This document shows, one piece after another, positions 36,801-47,227 of a stretch of 64,000 nt of DNA. The DNA is taken from contig OZ017759.1 in the NCBI GenBank assembly GCA_963969365.1, positions 2,232,001 through 2,296,000 of the forward strand. Reading direction: 5' to 3'. The notes beneath the pieces were generated by a model. The model was not told the DNA's origin, searched no databases, and saw only the letters and a list, made by a program, of their open reading frames with translations. Source of the DNA: Asterochloris sp. CNOR1. Lineage: Eukaryota > Chlorophyta > Trebouxiophyceae > Trebouxiales > Trebouxiaceae. Made by a program: the position numbers and the translations under genes. Numbering within the stretch: position 1 is the first letter of the stretch; every line of letters starts with the position of its first letter.

Positions 36801-37828
36801 GCCTTGCCATGCTCACCCTGAGCCGTCTCGGGCACTGCTGCCAGCAGTCTGCCTTGCGTGCTGCTGCTGCTGCTTCAGCTGGGCCTGCTCCTCACGCCAC
36901 AGCTGCAGCTTGGCCTTCATCTCCACAGTCTTGGCATCAGCAGCCCGTTTGCGTGCCGGGGGAGCTGCACCGGCGGGGCAGCAATGTACCAGGAGCTGAG
37001 GGCCTTGTGACTGGCAGTAAGGTTTCAGAGCCTGGGAAGCTGACCTAGTTAACGCCCGGAGCAGCTGTGCATTCAGGACTGAGGTCAAAGGCCTTGCAGG
37101 GATGCTGTCAAGACAAGCACCGAGATGTCAGCCTTTGCTGGCATGCTGCACACTAGCACCGCCAGCCCGGGGCATGGACAAGGCAAGTCACGCACCTGCA
37201 GCAGATTTGATGGCCTGGTGATGCTGCAGCCTGCTGATGAAGTCCTGCTTGCCAGAGTTGGCCTCTGTGGCCCTGCTGCGCTGCATATCAAACTGCCTGG
37301 CAGAGCTGCTTGTCGCCGACGCTGGTGAGGCAGAGCCGCTGGCCGTGGAGGGCAGCCCTGACTGTTCATTGGCAGATGCGCTCTTGCTGCTCCTTCCTGC
37401 CGACCCTCGCTGTGCTGGCTGCAGCTGACTCCTGCTGCTGCTGGCTGACTGCTCAGCAGGCTGGCGGCGCATGACTGCCACTGCGCCATGGCGTCCTGCC
37501 GAGACGGGACGAGCTCCTGCTGAAGGTAGCCCCCTGGCTTTGCCCTTGTCTGCCGACAATGTCCGTCCTGGCAGTCCTGCACCTGCAATGCCAACATGCT
37601 GTCCTTGAACATTCAAAGTGCAGGCAAGCATGGATCTGCGGTCAAGCAATGCTACAGCACATCACCGGCTGAGCTGCTGTCAGCAGGGGAGGCTGTCCGC
37701 CTGCCGAAAGCTGTCAAGGAGGCAGAGGCCTTGCTGCCGGATAGACCAGCTGGAGACGGACTTCTGTGGCGCCTAAGCGGGCCCGGCTCCACGTTCTCTT
37801 TGCTGGACATCGCAGGATTGGTCCTCAT
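33814..37828 (-). CDS. AUG8: Augmin subunit 8 / QWRF-family microtubule protein
   Basis: Microtubule-binding subunit of the augmin complex, which recruits gamma-tubulin for branching nucleation. Minus strand; the start is probably the ATG at 37,828 (or 37,810). The N-terminal half is Ser/Pro/Arg-rich and disordered (SSKENVEPGPLRRHRSPSP), encoded by several exons down to about 35,768. The conserved half follows: LWRF at 35,611-35,600 in place of the plant QWRF motif, then WKCLQLKYLNASLRKTI, an exon at about 35,225-35,068 with FAHQMPSLEKWHSIQ, an exon at about 34,655-34,505 with RVASTAAALQRAMLHVPLVN, then VRQLQTTFDRFRGSVQHL, and LLTAYSQKLLHVQSLATQLA near the end. This order matches plant AUG8/SCO3 proteins. 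Exact exon borders in the disordered half are not resolved. It is convergent with 5-FCL, about 220 bp away. Confidence 0.82.
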
Positions 37829-37947
37829 GTGGTCAATGGCAGCATTTTCAGCTACATCGATCGAATACTTCAATACTATCAAGAAGTCTACGGGCATAAG
37901 CACCGTGACTGAGTGCTGCCGCGGAGCAGGCCTTTGAGTTTCACGCC

Positions 37948-37985
37948 ATGTTGCAGGCGTCACATAGCTGACTATAGGTCGGGAA
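37948..37985 (+). repeat. Island boundary motif, copy 1
   Basis: Reads ATGTTGCAGGCGTCACATAG and continues into ATAGGTCGGGAATCCGAA. It is the leftmost copy of the island's dispersed motif and lies about 120 bp upstream of the augmin 8 start codon. Confidence 0.65.
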
Positions 37986-38756
37986 TCCGAATCCGAAACG
38001 AGTGACCTGTAAGGCCTGGTTGCATCAATTCGCTTAGCCAAACAAAAGACAATTGGTGTGCACTCAGGGAGGTGCGCATCGGCAATGGTGCAGCACCATC
38101 CAGTGGCTCAGTCCACATTGGCCTGTGACTGAGCTCTGCTGACACACCTCACATGACTAGCGTCCTTGCTGCAGGCCATTCTGGGGCAGCAGGTCACAGG
38201 CCAGCAGCACTATTGTCGAGAGACTCGCTGAACAGCTCGCCTTGCAGGGGTGAGGTGCATGCTGTTGGTGGCTGCAATGACACTGTTTTCATGTGTGTCT
38301 CGCTTTACAGAGTCCAGCCTGGTCATAGGCTCAGTCTGGCATGCCTGCCTGTGCACTGAGGGTGCATACAAGAGCCTCTTGGGGAGTTACACAGCATGCA
38401 GGCATGTGCACAGCATCAATTGAAGCATCCATCCATTTGCTCATGGGGACATACTGCAGTCTTTTGCTAGTATGATAGAACAGCGGTCTGCTGGTGGTGA
38501 CAAGTCTTGATGTGCCTGGATGGAGGTGCGGGCAGGCCACTGCCTGCAGAAGTTCATCATATATTGGCTTTGTCCTGATCATGGGCTTACAGCTTGTTGC
38601 AGTGGGTGCGCCGTCCAATGTTGCTGTCCTCCTATGTCTGCACAGCTGATTGCAAACTGAATGCGGGCATCAGAGCTTGTGTGCAGGAGGCAAGCACTGA
38701 TCTTCCCTGGCCTCTGGCACATTCAAGCCAGTTGCAGTCCATGCATGCAGGCTGCC

Positions 38757-41641
38757 ATGGCACAGCTCTTCCAGGTCTTCAGAGGAAACACACAGGAGGA
38801 GCTGACAAAGGTCAAGGCTAACACCCGCGAGGGGATGTTGTTGAAGGCGCTGGGCAGCAACAAAGGCCGCCTGGAGGACAGCAATGGCGCTGTGGTCACA
38901 GAGGACAGCACAGACCCTGTCCTAGGAGATTACAGATTCTTCGCGGACGTAGCAGGTAGGCAACTGCCACAGATGAGATGCTCTGGTGCTCTGCTGCACT
39001 TGTCTGCATCACCACAGCTGAGGGCAGGGGGCTGCCTGCTGCTTGGGCAGCCTCTGGAGGTGAACATGTGCGCCAAGGCTGTTGGGGTGTTGGACATGTT
39101 TGTGCAAGGCCTCCAACAGCAGGCCAAGGGTGAGAGGGCATGGCATGTGGCAACAGGCAGCATGCCTGCTGCAAGGCGCTGTTCAGGGTCCTTGCTGGAT
39201 GGGTGCACAGGACACTTGTTCCATGTGCAGAGTCAGAGCGCTAGAGAGCAGGCTAAGCCTTGAAACTTCAGGGTTGCCTGTGGCTGCCACATGTCCAGTA
39301 GCGGAGGCAGGCAGCATGACACCAAGTACCTTTGTTACTTACTGCAATACAGCACCATACAAGATTAGGCGATGCTGTCTGACTGAGAAGGTGCCGGCTC
39401 TGCAGGCAAGCGGGGCCGCGAGGCTAGCAGCGAGGCGGACGACGAGGCCGGCCCCAGCAAGAAGCCACGTGCAGGTTCTTGAGCATGCTCTCAAACCCTC
39501 TTGTTTTGCTCAGCCTTACAGAGTACGGCTGTTTGTGTGTGAACGGAGGCATCTGTGGCTGTTGTGCGAGTAAGGCAACGTACTGCATTGTCCAGACCCT
39601 GAGAAGCCTCACATTTACTGCAGAGCCTGCGGATCGGTCAGGGTATTGGGTCGACCGGCTGAAGGGCATGCTGCCGCAGCTGCCCCAGCTGCCCAGCACC
39701 AAGCAGGAGGTGGAAGCCACCCTCTTCCCTGCTCAGTCCACTTTGCGCATTCCTGTCTTGCCAGCTTTCTATGACTGGCAAGATTCCCACGAGGCCGCAA
39801 AGTTTCTAGAGCGAGCAGACAATCATTCATCAGTGGTGACAGCACTCACATTTCTGCTGCAAGAGCCGGTCGGACTAGTCAGCAGTGAGATGAACACCAC
39901 CCAGCTCGCAGGGATTTTCGTCAGAACAGTCTTCCACCATCTTAGCCGTCACCGTCTTCACAGTGTCCACCCCACAGTCTTACTTAACTGTACAGAGCCA
40001 CCTCACTACACAAGCAGCAGAGCAGTGCAGAAAGGTCTTAGGCCTGACACCATCGTGGTCATGAATGAATGCCCTCTCATGATTGGCGAGGATAAGGTGG
40101 CAGATCTCAAGCTTGCCATCAAGGACTTGCAGGACAAGCGTCTGGAGCTGAATGCGCTGCATTACGGGCCAGTGCGCTTCACGCTGGCATATGCTGCAGC
40201 TGGAACAAGGTTTCAATTGTTCTGGATCTCTGCAGATGGCAAGATGGTGAGCATCAGTTGTCCTGGCTCCAAACCACATGTTAAACACAGTGTCAGTTGC
40301 GTGTGCAACAATCATGCATGTAGTCATTGCAAGTCGCCAGCAACCAGATCCCTGTGTTGTGCATCAGCACATGTACCAGCATTCAGTCTCATCTTTTCGC
40401 TGCAGCTGCTGCCAGGAGGGTTGGACCTCCTCTGCTCCTTTGCGAACTTTGACATCACTGGGCTCATTGCTCTGAGCCGGCCTTATGCTGCGGATGCAGG
40501 TGCAAGAGTTGGGCGACGTCTTGGATCTGGCCAATGTGCTGGACCGCATGATGTTTGTGCAGGCCCTCATGCGCACATACTTCCTGCTAGGTGTCATGGC
40601 CAAAAGTGTGCCTCGAGTCCCTGGGCGTCCACCCGTGTTCAGCATGATCACCAGAGGTCCCAAGGGCCGTGAGGGGTCCAGGTGGGTTGCAATCAAGTGC
40701 TGACCTGATTGCAACATGCTTGGTTTGTTTGAGAAAATGCTGGATTGAGCGCTACATATCTGTGGGCATGAAAGGTGGGTGCAAGGCACTTTGTTGCAAG
40801 TGGAGTGAACATTGTGTGGTGTGTGTCAGTGCCTCTTGACAGTGCCCCTCACGCTTGCAGGTACCTGGTGGTCCTCCCCAACCGCCTGAAGAAGGTCATC
40901 TGCAACTTCGAAAACTTTGCAGAGGAGCACGCCACAGACTTTGACACCATTGAGGCTGCTTATGCCGCTGCCAACACGGCCGCACTGCAGTGCCAGCCCA
41001 ACCAACCTTTTCTTATAGCAACAGCTCAGCCGCCCAAGCTGAAGCGTGATCGGTACCAGGTGGAGGTCGAGCCTATTGGCTACCCAGCGACATGCAGCAG
41101 CAAGCAGGTCACCGTGAATCTGTATGGCACTCCTTGATGATGACATTGCTGCTATCCCCTGCCTGCCTGCTGTTGAGGCTTGACACATGCCCTAGCTTGT
41201 CCACAGGCCCGTCATGCATTCACAGCTTCAAGGTGATGCTGTGTCTGTCTGTAGGATGTGCGGGCGTTGGCTACTGCCTGCTGCAGAGCTGCAGAGGTCC
41301 TGCATACAGCTGGCGTAGTGCACCGCGACTTTCGCATGGCCAACATTGTACAGCTGAAGCCTGAAGTTTACATGGTCATCGATCTAGAGACAGTTGGCCG
41401 GAAGGTGGCAAACCCGCTCCCAGCAAGCTTTGCTCTGACCGGCTGGAACTCCAGAACCTTGAACAAGGCTAGGAAGTACACCACTGCTTCAGACATGCAC
41501 CAGATAGGCTTGATGATAGAGGAGCAGCTGCAAGGTGTTGTGGAGGCATCTGAAGAGGCCTGGGACTTTTGTGAACACCTGATGCGCAAGAACGTGTCAG
41601 CCAAGGGTGCCTTGAAGCATGCCTGGCTCCTGCAAGAGTGA
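38757..41641 (+). CDS. PD-(D/E)XK nuclease-like / protein kinase-like fusion (CR-effector type), copy 1
   Basis: Six exons (38757-38955, 39406-39474, 39624-40246, 40500-40681, 40861-41107, 41255-41641) keep one frame and give 568 residues; an in-frame ATG at 38,745 is an alternative start. A header of about 67 residues is followed by a basic/acidic linker (KRGREASSEADDEAGPSKKP) that looks like a nuclear localisation signal. A PD-(D/E)XK-like core follows: RPDTIVV near residue 230, then IGEDK (Glu245, Lys247). The C-terminal segment is a kinase C-lobe: VVHRDFRMANIV (HRD 463-465, Asn470), DLE (483-485) in place of DFG, and the SDMHQIG helix. No Gly-rich loop is seen. TGTAA signals lie at about 41,734 and 41,755. 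The architecture resembles Crinkler-like CR effectors; host role is unknown. Confidence 0.75.
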
Positions 41642-41767
41642 TTGTGAACATCTGCATGTGCGCACACCTATACAATCAGCGCAATGAGCATGGTGTGTGT
41701 TTAAAGCAAAGGCATCAACTGCAGTCTGGGTCCTTGTAACATTCTAGCAGGGCCTGTAATATGTGAC

Positions 41768-41808
41768 TTGTTGCATGGTGTCACATAGCATGTGATATCA
41801 TGACCTGT
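41768..41808 (+). repeat. Island boundary motif, copy 2
   Basis: Reads CTTGTTGCATGGTGTCACAT and continues through AGCATGTGATATCATGACCT. The core TCACATAGCATGTGA is self-complementary. It lies about 130 bp after the stop of nuclease-kinase copy 1 and overlaps the stop codon of the minus-strand 124-codon ORF. Confidence 0.7.
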
Positions 41809-42172
41809 AGTCGCCAAGCCCCTTCAGGCCGTGAGCTGGTCCAGCATCTGCTTTCAACTCATTGAACAACTTCACTTCCACAGAGTCAGTCTGTGTGCCA
41901 AAGATGAGTGCCATGGAGGCAGCAATACTGGCTTTGACAGCGCTCTTGGTCTTAGGAGCCTCAGACATCACAAGGAAATGTACATGGTGGTTGCCGGACT
42001 TGTAGTGAAGAGTGCCTGAGTACTTCTTGATGTTGTGTCCAAAGACATCCTTCAGAGCCGCCATGCTCTGCCGCGGGACCTGAGGCAGCTGGTCTTCATT
42101 GGTGGTGATGTGGTTGACAACAATCTCAAAGTTGCGCTCTTGCCTCTTGCCACTGCCTGGCTTAGACTTCAT
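41798..42172 (-). CDS. Hypothetical 124-residue protein
   Basis: Single open frame on the minus strand between the two nuclease-kinase genes, starting MKSKPGSGKRQERNFEIVVN. It has a basic N-terminus, a central QSMAALKDVFGHNIKKYSGT stretch and HVHFLVMSEAPKTKSAVKAS. The composition looks like a real protein: a hydrophobic pattern, and few of the Cys/Trp/His runs typical of antisense frames here. Its last codons lie inside the boundary motif. I do not recognise the family. A spliced longer form is possible. Confidence 0.5.
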   Translation of the reverse strand: MKSKPGSGKRQERNFEIVVNHITTNEDQLPQVPRQSMAALKDVFGHNIKKYSGTLHYKSGNHHVHFLVMSEAPKTKSAVKASIAASMALIFGTQTDSVEVKLFNELKADAGPAHGLKGLGDYRS

Positions 42173-43125
42173 TCTAGCCTGCTTGCCTATGGTGAGATTG
42201 AAAAGCTTTAAGTAGGCACACAGTCCTAAGCTCTTTGACTTTTCATTTGAAACCTCAAACTTTCATCAAGAAGTATTCCGGTGGGCATGAGCACGATGAA
42301 TAGGCTCTGTTGCGGAGCAGGCCTTGAAGTTTCAAGCCATGTTGCAGGGCGTCACATTGCATACGATAGGTCGGGAGACCGAATCTGAGTGACGCTGTCA
42401 AGCCTTGTTGCATCAGTTCATTTGAACAAGCCAATCAAGAGATAATTGGCGTACACTGAGGGAGGTGCGCATCGACAATGTGCAGCACCATTCAGTGGCT
42501 CTGTCACTGTACTGTGTGACAGAGCTCTGCTAGCCCATCTCATATGGCTGACTGTCCCTGCTGCAGGCAACAGGGCAACAGGTCACAAAACAACAGTACT
42601 GTTGGCAAGAGACTTGCTAAAGAGCTCACCTTGCAGGGGTGAGGCTGCATGTTGTCAGTGTTGTCAGTGGCTGCAACGGCACAGCCTGTTCTTGGGTGTC
42701 TCGCTTTACAGAGTCCAGCCTGATCCCAGGCTCAGACCGGCATGCCTGCCTGTGCACTTCGGTGTTGGACTCGGGGGGCGCCTCCCCCAGCAGCCCTCTA
42801 GGGATGGTGACAACAGCATGCAAGCATGTCCACGACCTTGAATCATGCCTCTATTTATCTGCTGATGGGGTTTGCTGTCTGTCATTTTGTTGTGACAGCG
42901 ATGTCTTGGTGATGACAAGTGCTGACATGCCCTGATCAGGCAGCGCGCTTCCACTGGTGGCGGCAGGTCACTCCCTGCAGAAGTCCATCATGTTGGCCTT
43001 GGTGCTGACCCTGGGTCTTAGCATGCTGCACTGGGCGTGCTGTCCGCTGTCGCGTCCATTGTTTCTCAGGCACAGCTGAATGCAGACAGACAGAGAGGCG
43101 TTTGGGTGACGTGTAGGGGGCAAGC
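42173..43125. other. Leader of the second nuclease-kinase module
   Basis: About 0.95 kb, mostly aligned to the leader at 37.9-38.7 kb of the first module. No conserved protein is recognised in it. It may hold promoter and 5' UTR exons, since CTGCAG-type acceptors and GGTGAG donors are conserved between the two copies. Confidence 0.5.
42338..42375 (+). repeat. Island boundary motif, copy 3
   Basis: Reads CATGTTGCAGGGCGTCACAT and continues into GATAGGTCGGGAGACCGAAT. It is the counterpart of copy 1 at the start of the second module. Confidence 0.65.
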
Positions 43126-46100
43126 ATGGATGCCCTTGCTTTGCTGCAGCCCCTGCGCTCGGTCGAGGAAATGCTGCGCTGCATCCATGCAGTCTACTAT
43201 GACTGCAATCCAGTTGTCCACAACAGCAACCCTGCAAACCTGGCACACCTCCCTGCAGGCGCTGCTCGAAATGAGACCCCACCTCGAGTCTCTTAAGGCT
43301 GAGATCAAGGTCCTGCGGGGCGAGGCGACGGCCAACAAGTTCTTAGAGGAGGATCTTCAACTGCTCTGGGACAAGCGCTGCCGTGACCAGGAGGACCTGA
43401 AGGTGGTGTCAAGGGATGGGTTGCGGCATATGGGGCTAGAGGAGATCCTGATTGATCACCTCAAGCCTGAGACTGAGGGTGAGCCTGGCTGCCTTCCAGT
43501 GCATGGGCGTTACTTACAGCTGATTGCTGGCAGGTGCTGCAAATGGCTGACCTGATGGCTGTGGAAGGCTTGACTCTGACAGCTGAGTCTCGCTTCCCTG
43601 TGCTTTACCTGGTGAAGTCTTGCTGCCCTGATGCATATCGATGGCAGCAGCTTCTCATGGCTGACTGCATATTGTTGGTGTCCAACACCTGATGTGCAGA
43701 TGATTCATGCGCACAGCCAGACTTCTGCGTCAGGCTTTGCCTTGAGACTGCAGGGTTGCCTGAGGGTGTCCCAAGTGCAGTGCCTGTCTCGTGTGAGCGG
43801 TCCATGCAAAGCCTGCCTGCCGTCATCTTGCCTTTGGCTGCACCATTCATGAAGCAACATGTCGCGCTGCCGGCCACTGCCAAGTATGCCTGCCATGTTG
43901 AGTTGGTGAAGGGGGCCTGCTCTCTGTGTCTCACAATGTGCAGATCTCAGCAAGGTCAGCCCTGGCTTTATGCCTGCAGGACTTGCAGGGGCAGGGACCT
44001 CAGCGATTCTCCAGGAAACCGGTGAGTTCAGCTGTTGAGTCAGCATTGGTTGGCATGCATCATTGACAAGGTGGGCAACCTGACCCAAGTGTGTCTGCTA
44101 ACCTGCTGCTGGCACTGCCCTAGCTGCCATGATCAACCGAATCACAGTGATCTGTCACTGATGATCTTGAGCCCCCCGGGTAAGAATGGCGGGCTAGGAG
44201 ATAGCACTGCAACGGAAAGTGCTTTGTCAAGGCTGCAGGGAATTGCATGTTTTGTGACGACAGGCAACATGCCTGCTACAAGGCGCTGCTCAGGGTCCTG
44301 CTGTACGGCATAGGGATGCCCCAGAGCCCGAGCTTGATGAAGGTGGGATGCCAAAGCATGGTGCTTGCACTGATGCAGATGAGCAGTCAGCTCAACTGTG
44401 TCAACAGCTGCTGGAGGTGGATGTTGCTCCACTTCCTGGCAATGCTGACCAGCTCCAGACGCTGCTGGAGTCCGGTATGGTGCCTGTGACTAAGGTTGGC
44501 TCTTGCTTTTGTGTTCTTTTTGGTGTAAAGTTTGCTGAACATGCTCTCACTGCAACCAGGCTATTTGCGTAAGGGGCGCTGTTGTGTGTACCCTGTCAAA
44601 CTTGTTGTTGCAAATTTGCTATCCAGGTGACGTTTTGGCATCTCAGTGGACCATACTCAACCATGCTCACAGAGGGACGGGGGCTCCTTCCGCAACACTT
44701 TGGCTCATACATTGCTGCCGGCTTTGTGAATGCCCAAGGTATGCCAAGGTCTGCCCTTTTGGAAACAGCAGCACAGAGACAGTCGAGGAGGGGCGTTGTT
44801 CATTGTACAGGGCAAGCTGAGGAGGTGACTGGACACATTGTCATGACAGTGATCGTGGACACATGGCGCCTTCTGTGGCGATTTGGGCCAATGGATCGCA
44901 GGCTTACCTTTGATTTTGGCAAGAATCAAGGTCTAGGGTCTGTCGATAGGAGCGCTCATGATCCTTCCACAGTGAGTGTATGCGCGCTGGCTTTGGCATC
45001 TCGCAGAGCTGTTCAAATTCAGCTTGGCAGTTGATGCAGCTCTTGGCAACTAGTGTTGCTCCTTGTAGGGCAGAGTGCGGCCAGACCTGACCATTGTGGC
45101 ATCCAAGCTTCTGCTATTTGTTGGGGAGGAGAAGACGGCCGAAGCAGGGCTGAATGCAGCCCTGGCAGACATCCGGGCAAAGTTTGGAGATGGCTTGTCC
45201 CCAATATTCTATCAGGAGATCACCTTCATCCCATACATTATTGCAGCTGGCAATCGTCTGCGATTTGGAATGCTCCACAGCAGTGGCGAGGTGAACCAGT
45301 GGCATGCTGTGTGCATCTTAAGTACAAGCTTTGCCACTTTGCCAAGGTCGTGTTACATCACTTTTCTGACCATGTTCCTGCAGCTTGAGCTGTGCAGTCA
45401 CACAATCGACGTGGCATTGGAGCGCGACCGCATTGTCATCATGCAAATTGCCATCAATCTCTACCGCCTGCTTCTGGTGCTCGACTCCCGAGCGCCAGAC
45501 CTTGACCGGCGTGCAGTGCAAGGCGTGGCAGAGCACAGGTAAGTGTGTATGCGCTGATATGCCTCTGCACTTGCTTCTTCTCACAGCATGAGCCAACCTC
45601 GGCGCCATGCAGGCCTGAGAACACCATCATCATCCGCCACAGATCTTCAGTAGAAAAGATCATCAAGCCCTTTGATGATTTTCTTGACAGGTTTGGACAT
45701 TCATTTGAGGACATTGAGGTGGGCTGGCTTGATAGCACGAGATTGCATGCACAACCAGAGCTACAATACTCCGTGTCTGCCCCACAGCTCCTGAGGTGCA
45801 TACATATGCAGGAAGCCTATCGTTTGTCAACTGGTCAGACATACATGGTACATGCCAACCCCCCTTGGCAAAGCAGGCCAAGCGCACCAGGCGTCAAGCG
45901 CCAGAAGGGGGTTTCCCGGTACAAGGTGGTCATCACAAGGGTAGGAGCAGACTCCCCTGCCCTCAACACTCTCACTGAGACCAAGATGAAGCAGGTGCGG
46001 CCTACAGCATATGCAGTCTCAGGGGCCTAGTCCAACCTGTCGCAGCCGCCTCACAAGAGATGGTGTGCCTGAACTCAGAATGCTCAATTTCTCTGCAGGT

Positions 46101-46551
46101 GATCTTGGCAGGACTACGTTGCACTCAGCTGCTGGCAGCAGAGAACCTTGTGCACAGGGACTTACGTCTTGCCAACTTCTTTTGGGACAACGGCAGCCCT
46201 TTTGTTGGAGACTTGGAGCTGGCTGCAAAGGCGCCTCTGCCGGTACCTGCTCAGCTCTGCTTGCTGACGAGGCCAAAACTTCACATGAAAGTATGGTCTG
46301 TACTGCAGGTGAGGAGCAGCGAGTTGCCTGTACTGAAGGACTGGACTTCTAGTACACTGGATGCAGATGGCAACTACACAACTGGCTCAGATGTCCACCA
46401 GCTTGGGATTCTGCTTGAGAAATGGCTGATGTTCCCCATTGCTGCATCTGCTGACATTGCTGGGCAAGCCAGCCATCTAGTCAATGTCCTGAAGGGCAAA
46501 GTGGATGCAGATGTAGCCCTTCGCCATCCTTGGCTGAACAGTGTCCCATAG
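43126..46551 (+). CDS. PD-(D/E)XK nuclease-like / protein kinase-like fusion, copy 2
   Basis: Paralogue of the gene ending at 41,641. Clear exons: about 43,255-43,478 (LWDKRCRDQEDLKVV, GLEEILIDHLKPE), about 44,629-44,971, 45069-45290 (RVRPDLTIVASKLLLFVGEE then K), 45384-45538, 45613-45718, 45812-45993 and 46099-46551. RPD plus GEEK repeats the PD-(D/E)XK signature. LVHRDLRLANFF then GDLELA repeats HRD, Asn and the DLE variant, and GSDVHQLGILLEKW is the following helix. The N-terminus is uncertain: the frame beginning MDALALLQPLRSVEEML at 43,126 must shift by one base, or splice, to join the frame at 43,255. A possible in-frame intron lies at about 46,242-46,309. Stop is TAG, and TGTAA follows at 46,564. 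Confidence 0.7.
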
Positions 46552-47115
46552 CATCTTTGATGTGATGTAACATGTAGTACCACTGCTTATGGAATGTTGG
46601 TGCATCAATACTTGGGGCAACACTGCACTTGGCTGCATCAGGCACAATGAATCTGAATGCAACATGAGCCCCAAGCCGCACAAGGGTTGGTCTGTCAGCT
46701 GTAAGCTGGTGCAATGTCTGGCACCTTTTTAGCTTAAGGTGCAGGGCACTGCAGAACATATACATATGGATTCATTTGCTCGGCATCTAGGGGTCCACCA
46801 CTTTGCTGGGCATCATGCAGTGCTGCCAAACAGACTTTGCTGCTGATGCTACCATTCATGCCAACCCTTGAGGACCCTCCTGAAGCCACTTCAGGTATGC
46901 ATTGGACTGCTTCCTTTCCTGAACTGCTAACCCTGACAACTTGCCGTTTCAGGATGGGTCTGTGGAAGCTTGTCGAGGTCATGTTGCGATGTCTTACATA
47001 GCTGCTGGGTCTGCAAGTGTATTGAGCCACATCATTTGGAAGAGAAGACTGGCGGGACTTCACCATGTCTCTGAGATCAGTGGGAAAACAGAAACTTAAG
47101 TGGAGAAGTACTTCT
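46552..47115. other. Spacer after nuclease-kinase copy 2
   Basis: About 0.56 kb of 3' UTR and spacer. No gene is recognised. The minus strand carries only short open frames. Confidence 0.5.
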
Positions 47116-47188
47116 TGTTGCAGGGTGTCGTATGGCCCGACATTGAGACATGTTACAGGGTGTCACATGGCCTGTGATGATACGACCT
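47116..47188 (+). repeat. Island boundary motif, tandem copies 4 and 5
   Basis: Two copies side by side: TTGTTGCAGGGTGTCGTATG at about 47,116 and TGTTACAGGGTGTCACATGG at about 47,151, the latter continuing CCTGTGATGATACGACC. They directly abut the outer end of the left palindrome arm at 47,189. Confidence 0.7.
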
Positions 47189-47227
47189 AAGTACTAGGTC
47201 AAAAACCCTAGCGCGCCAACTGATCGC

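Larger units (their letters stand above)
37875..46551 (+). repeat. Tandem duplication of a nuclease-kinase module (about 4.4 kb unit)
   Basis: Segments starting near 37,915 and 42,305 align through their non-coding leaders. Shared strings in order include GCGGAGCAGGCCTT, ATAGGTCGGGA, AGGGAGGTGCGCATCG, CTCGCTTTACAGAGTCCAGC and GGCATGCCTGCCTGTGCACT. They then run into the two paralogous genes ending at 41,641 and 46,551. Leader identity is higher than that of the coding exons, suggesting duplication followed by divergence of the proteins or conservation of the leader. Confidence 0.75.

Noticed and set aside
40406-40499. Possible extra exon of nuclease-kinase copy 1 (LLPGGLDLLCSFANFDITG)
   Set aside because: It reads like protein but would put the next exon out of frame; splicing from 40,246 to 40,500 keeps phase and aligns with copy 2. 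A frameshift in this copy remains a weaker option.
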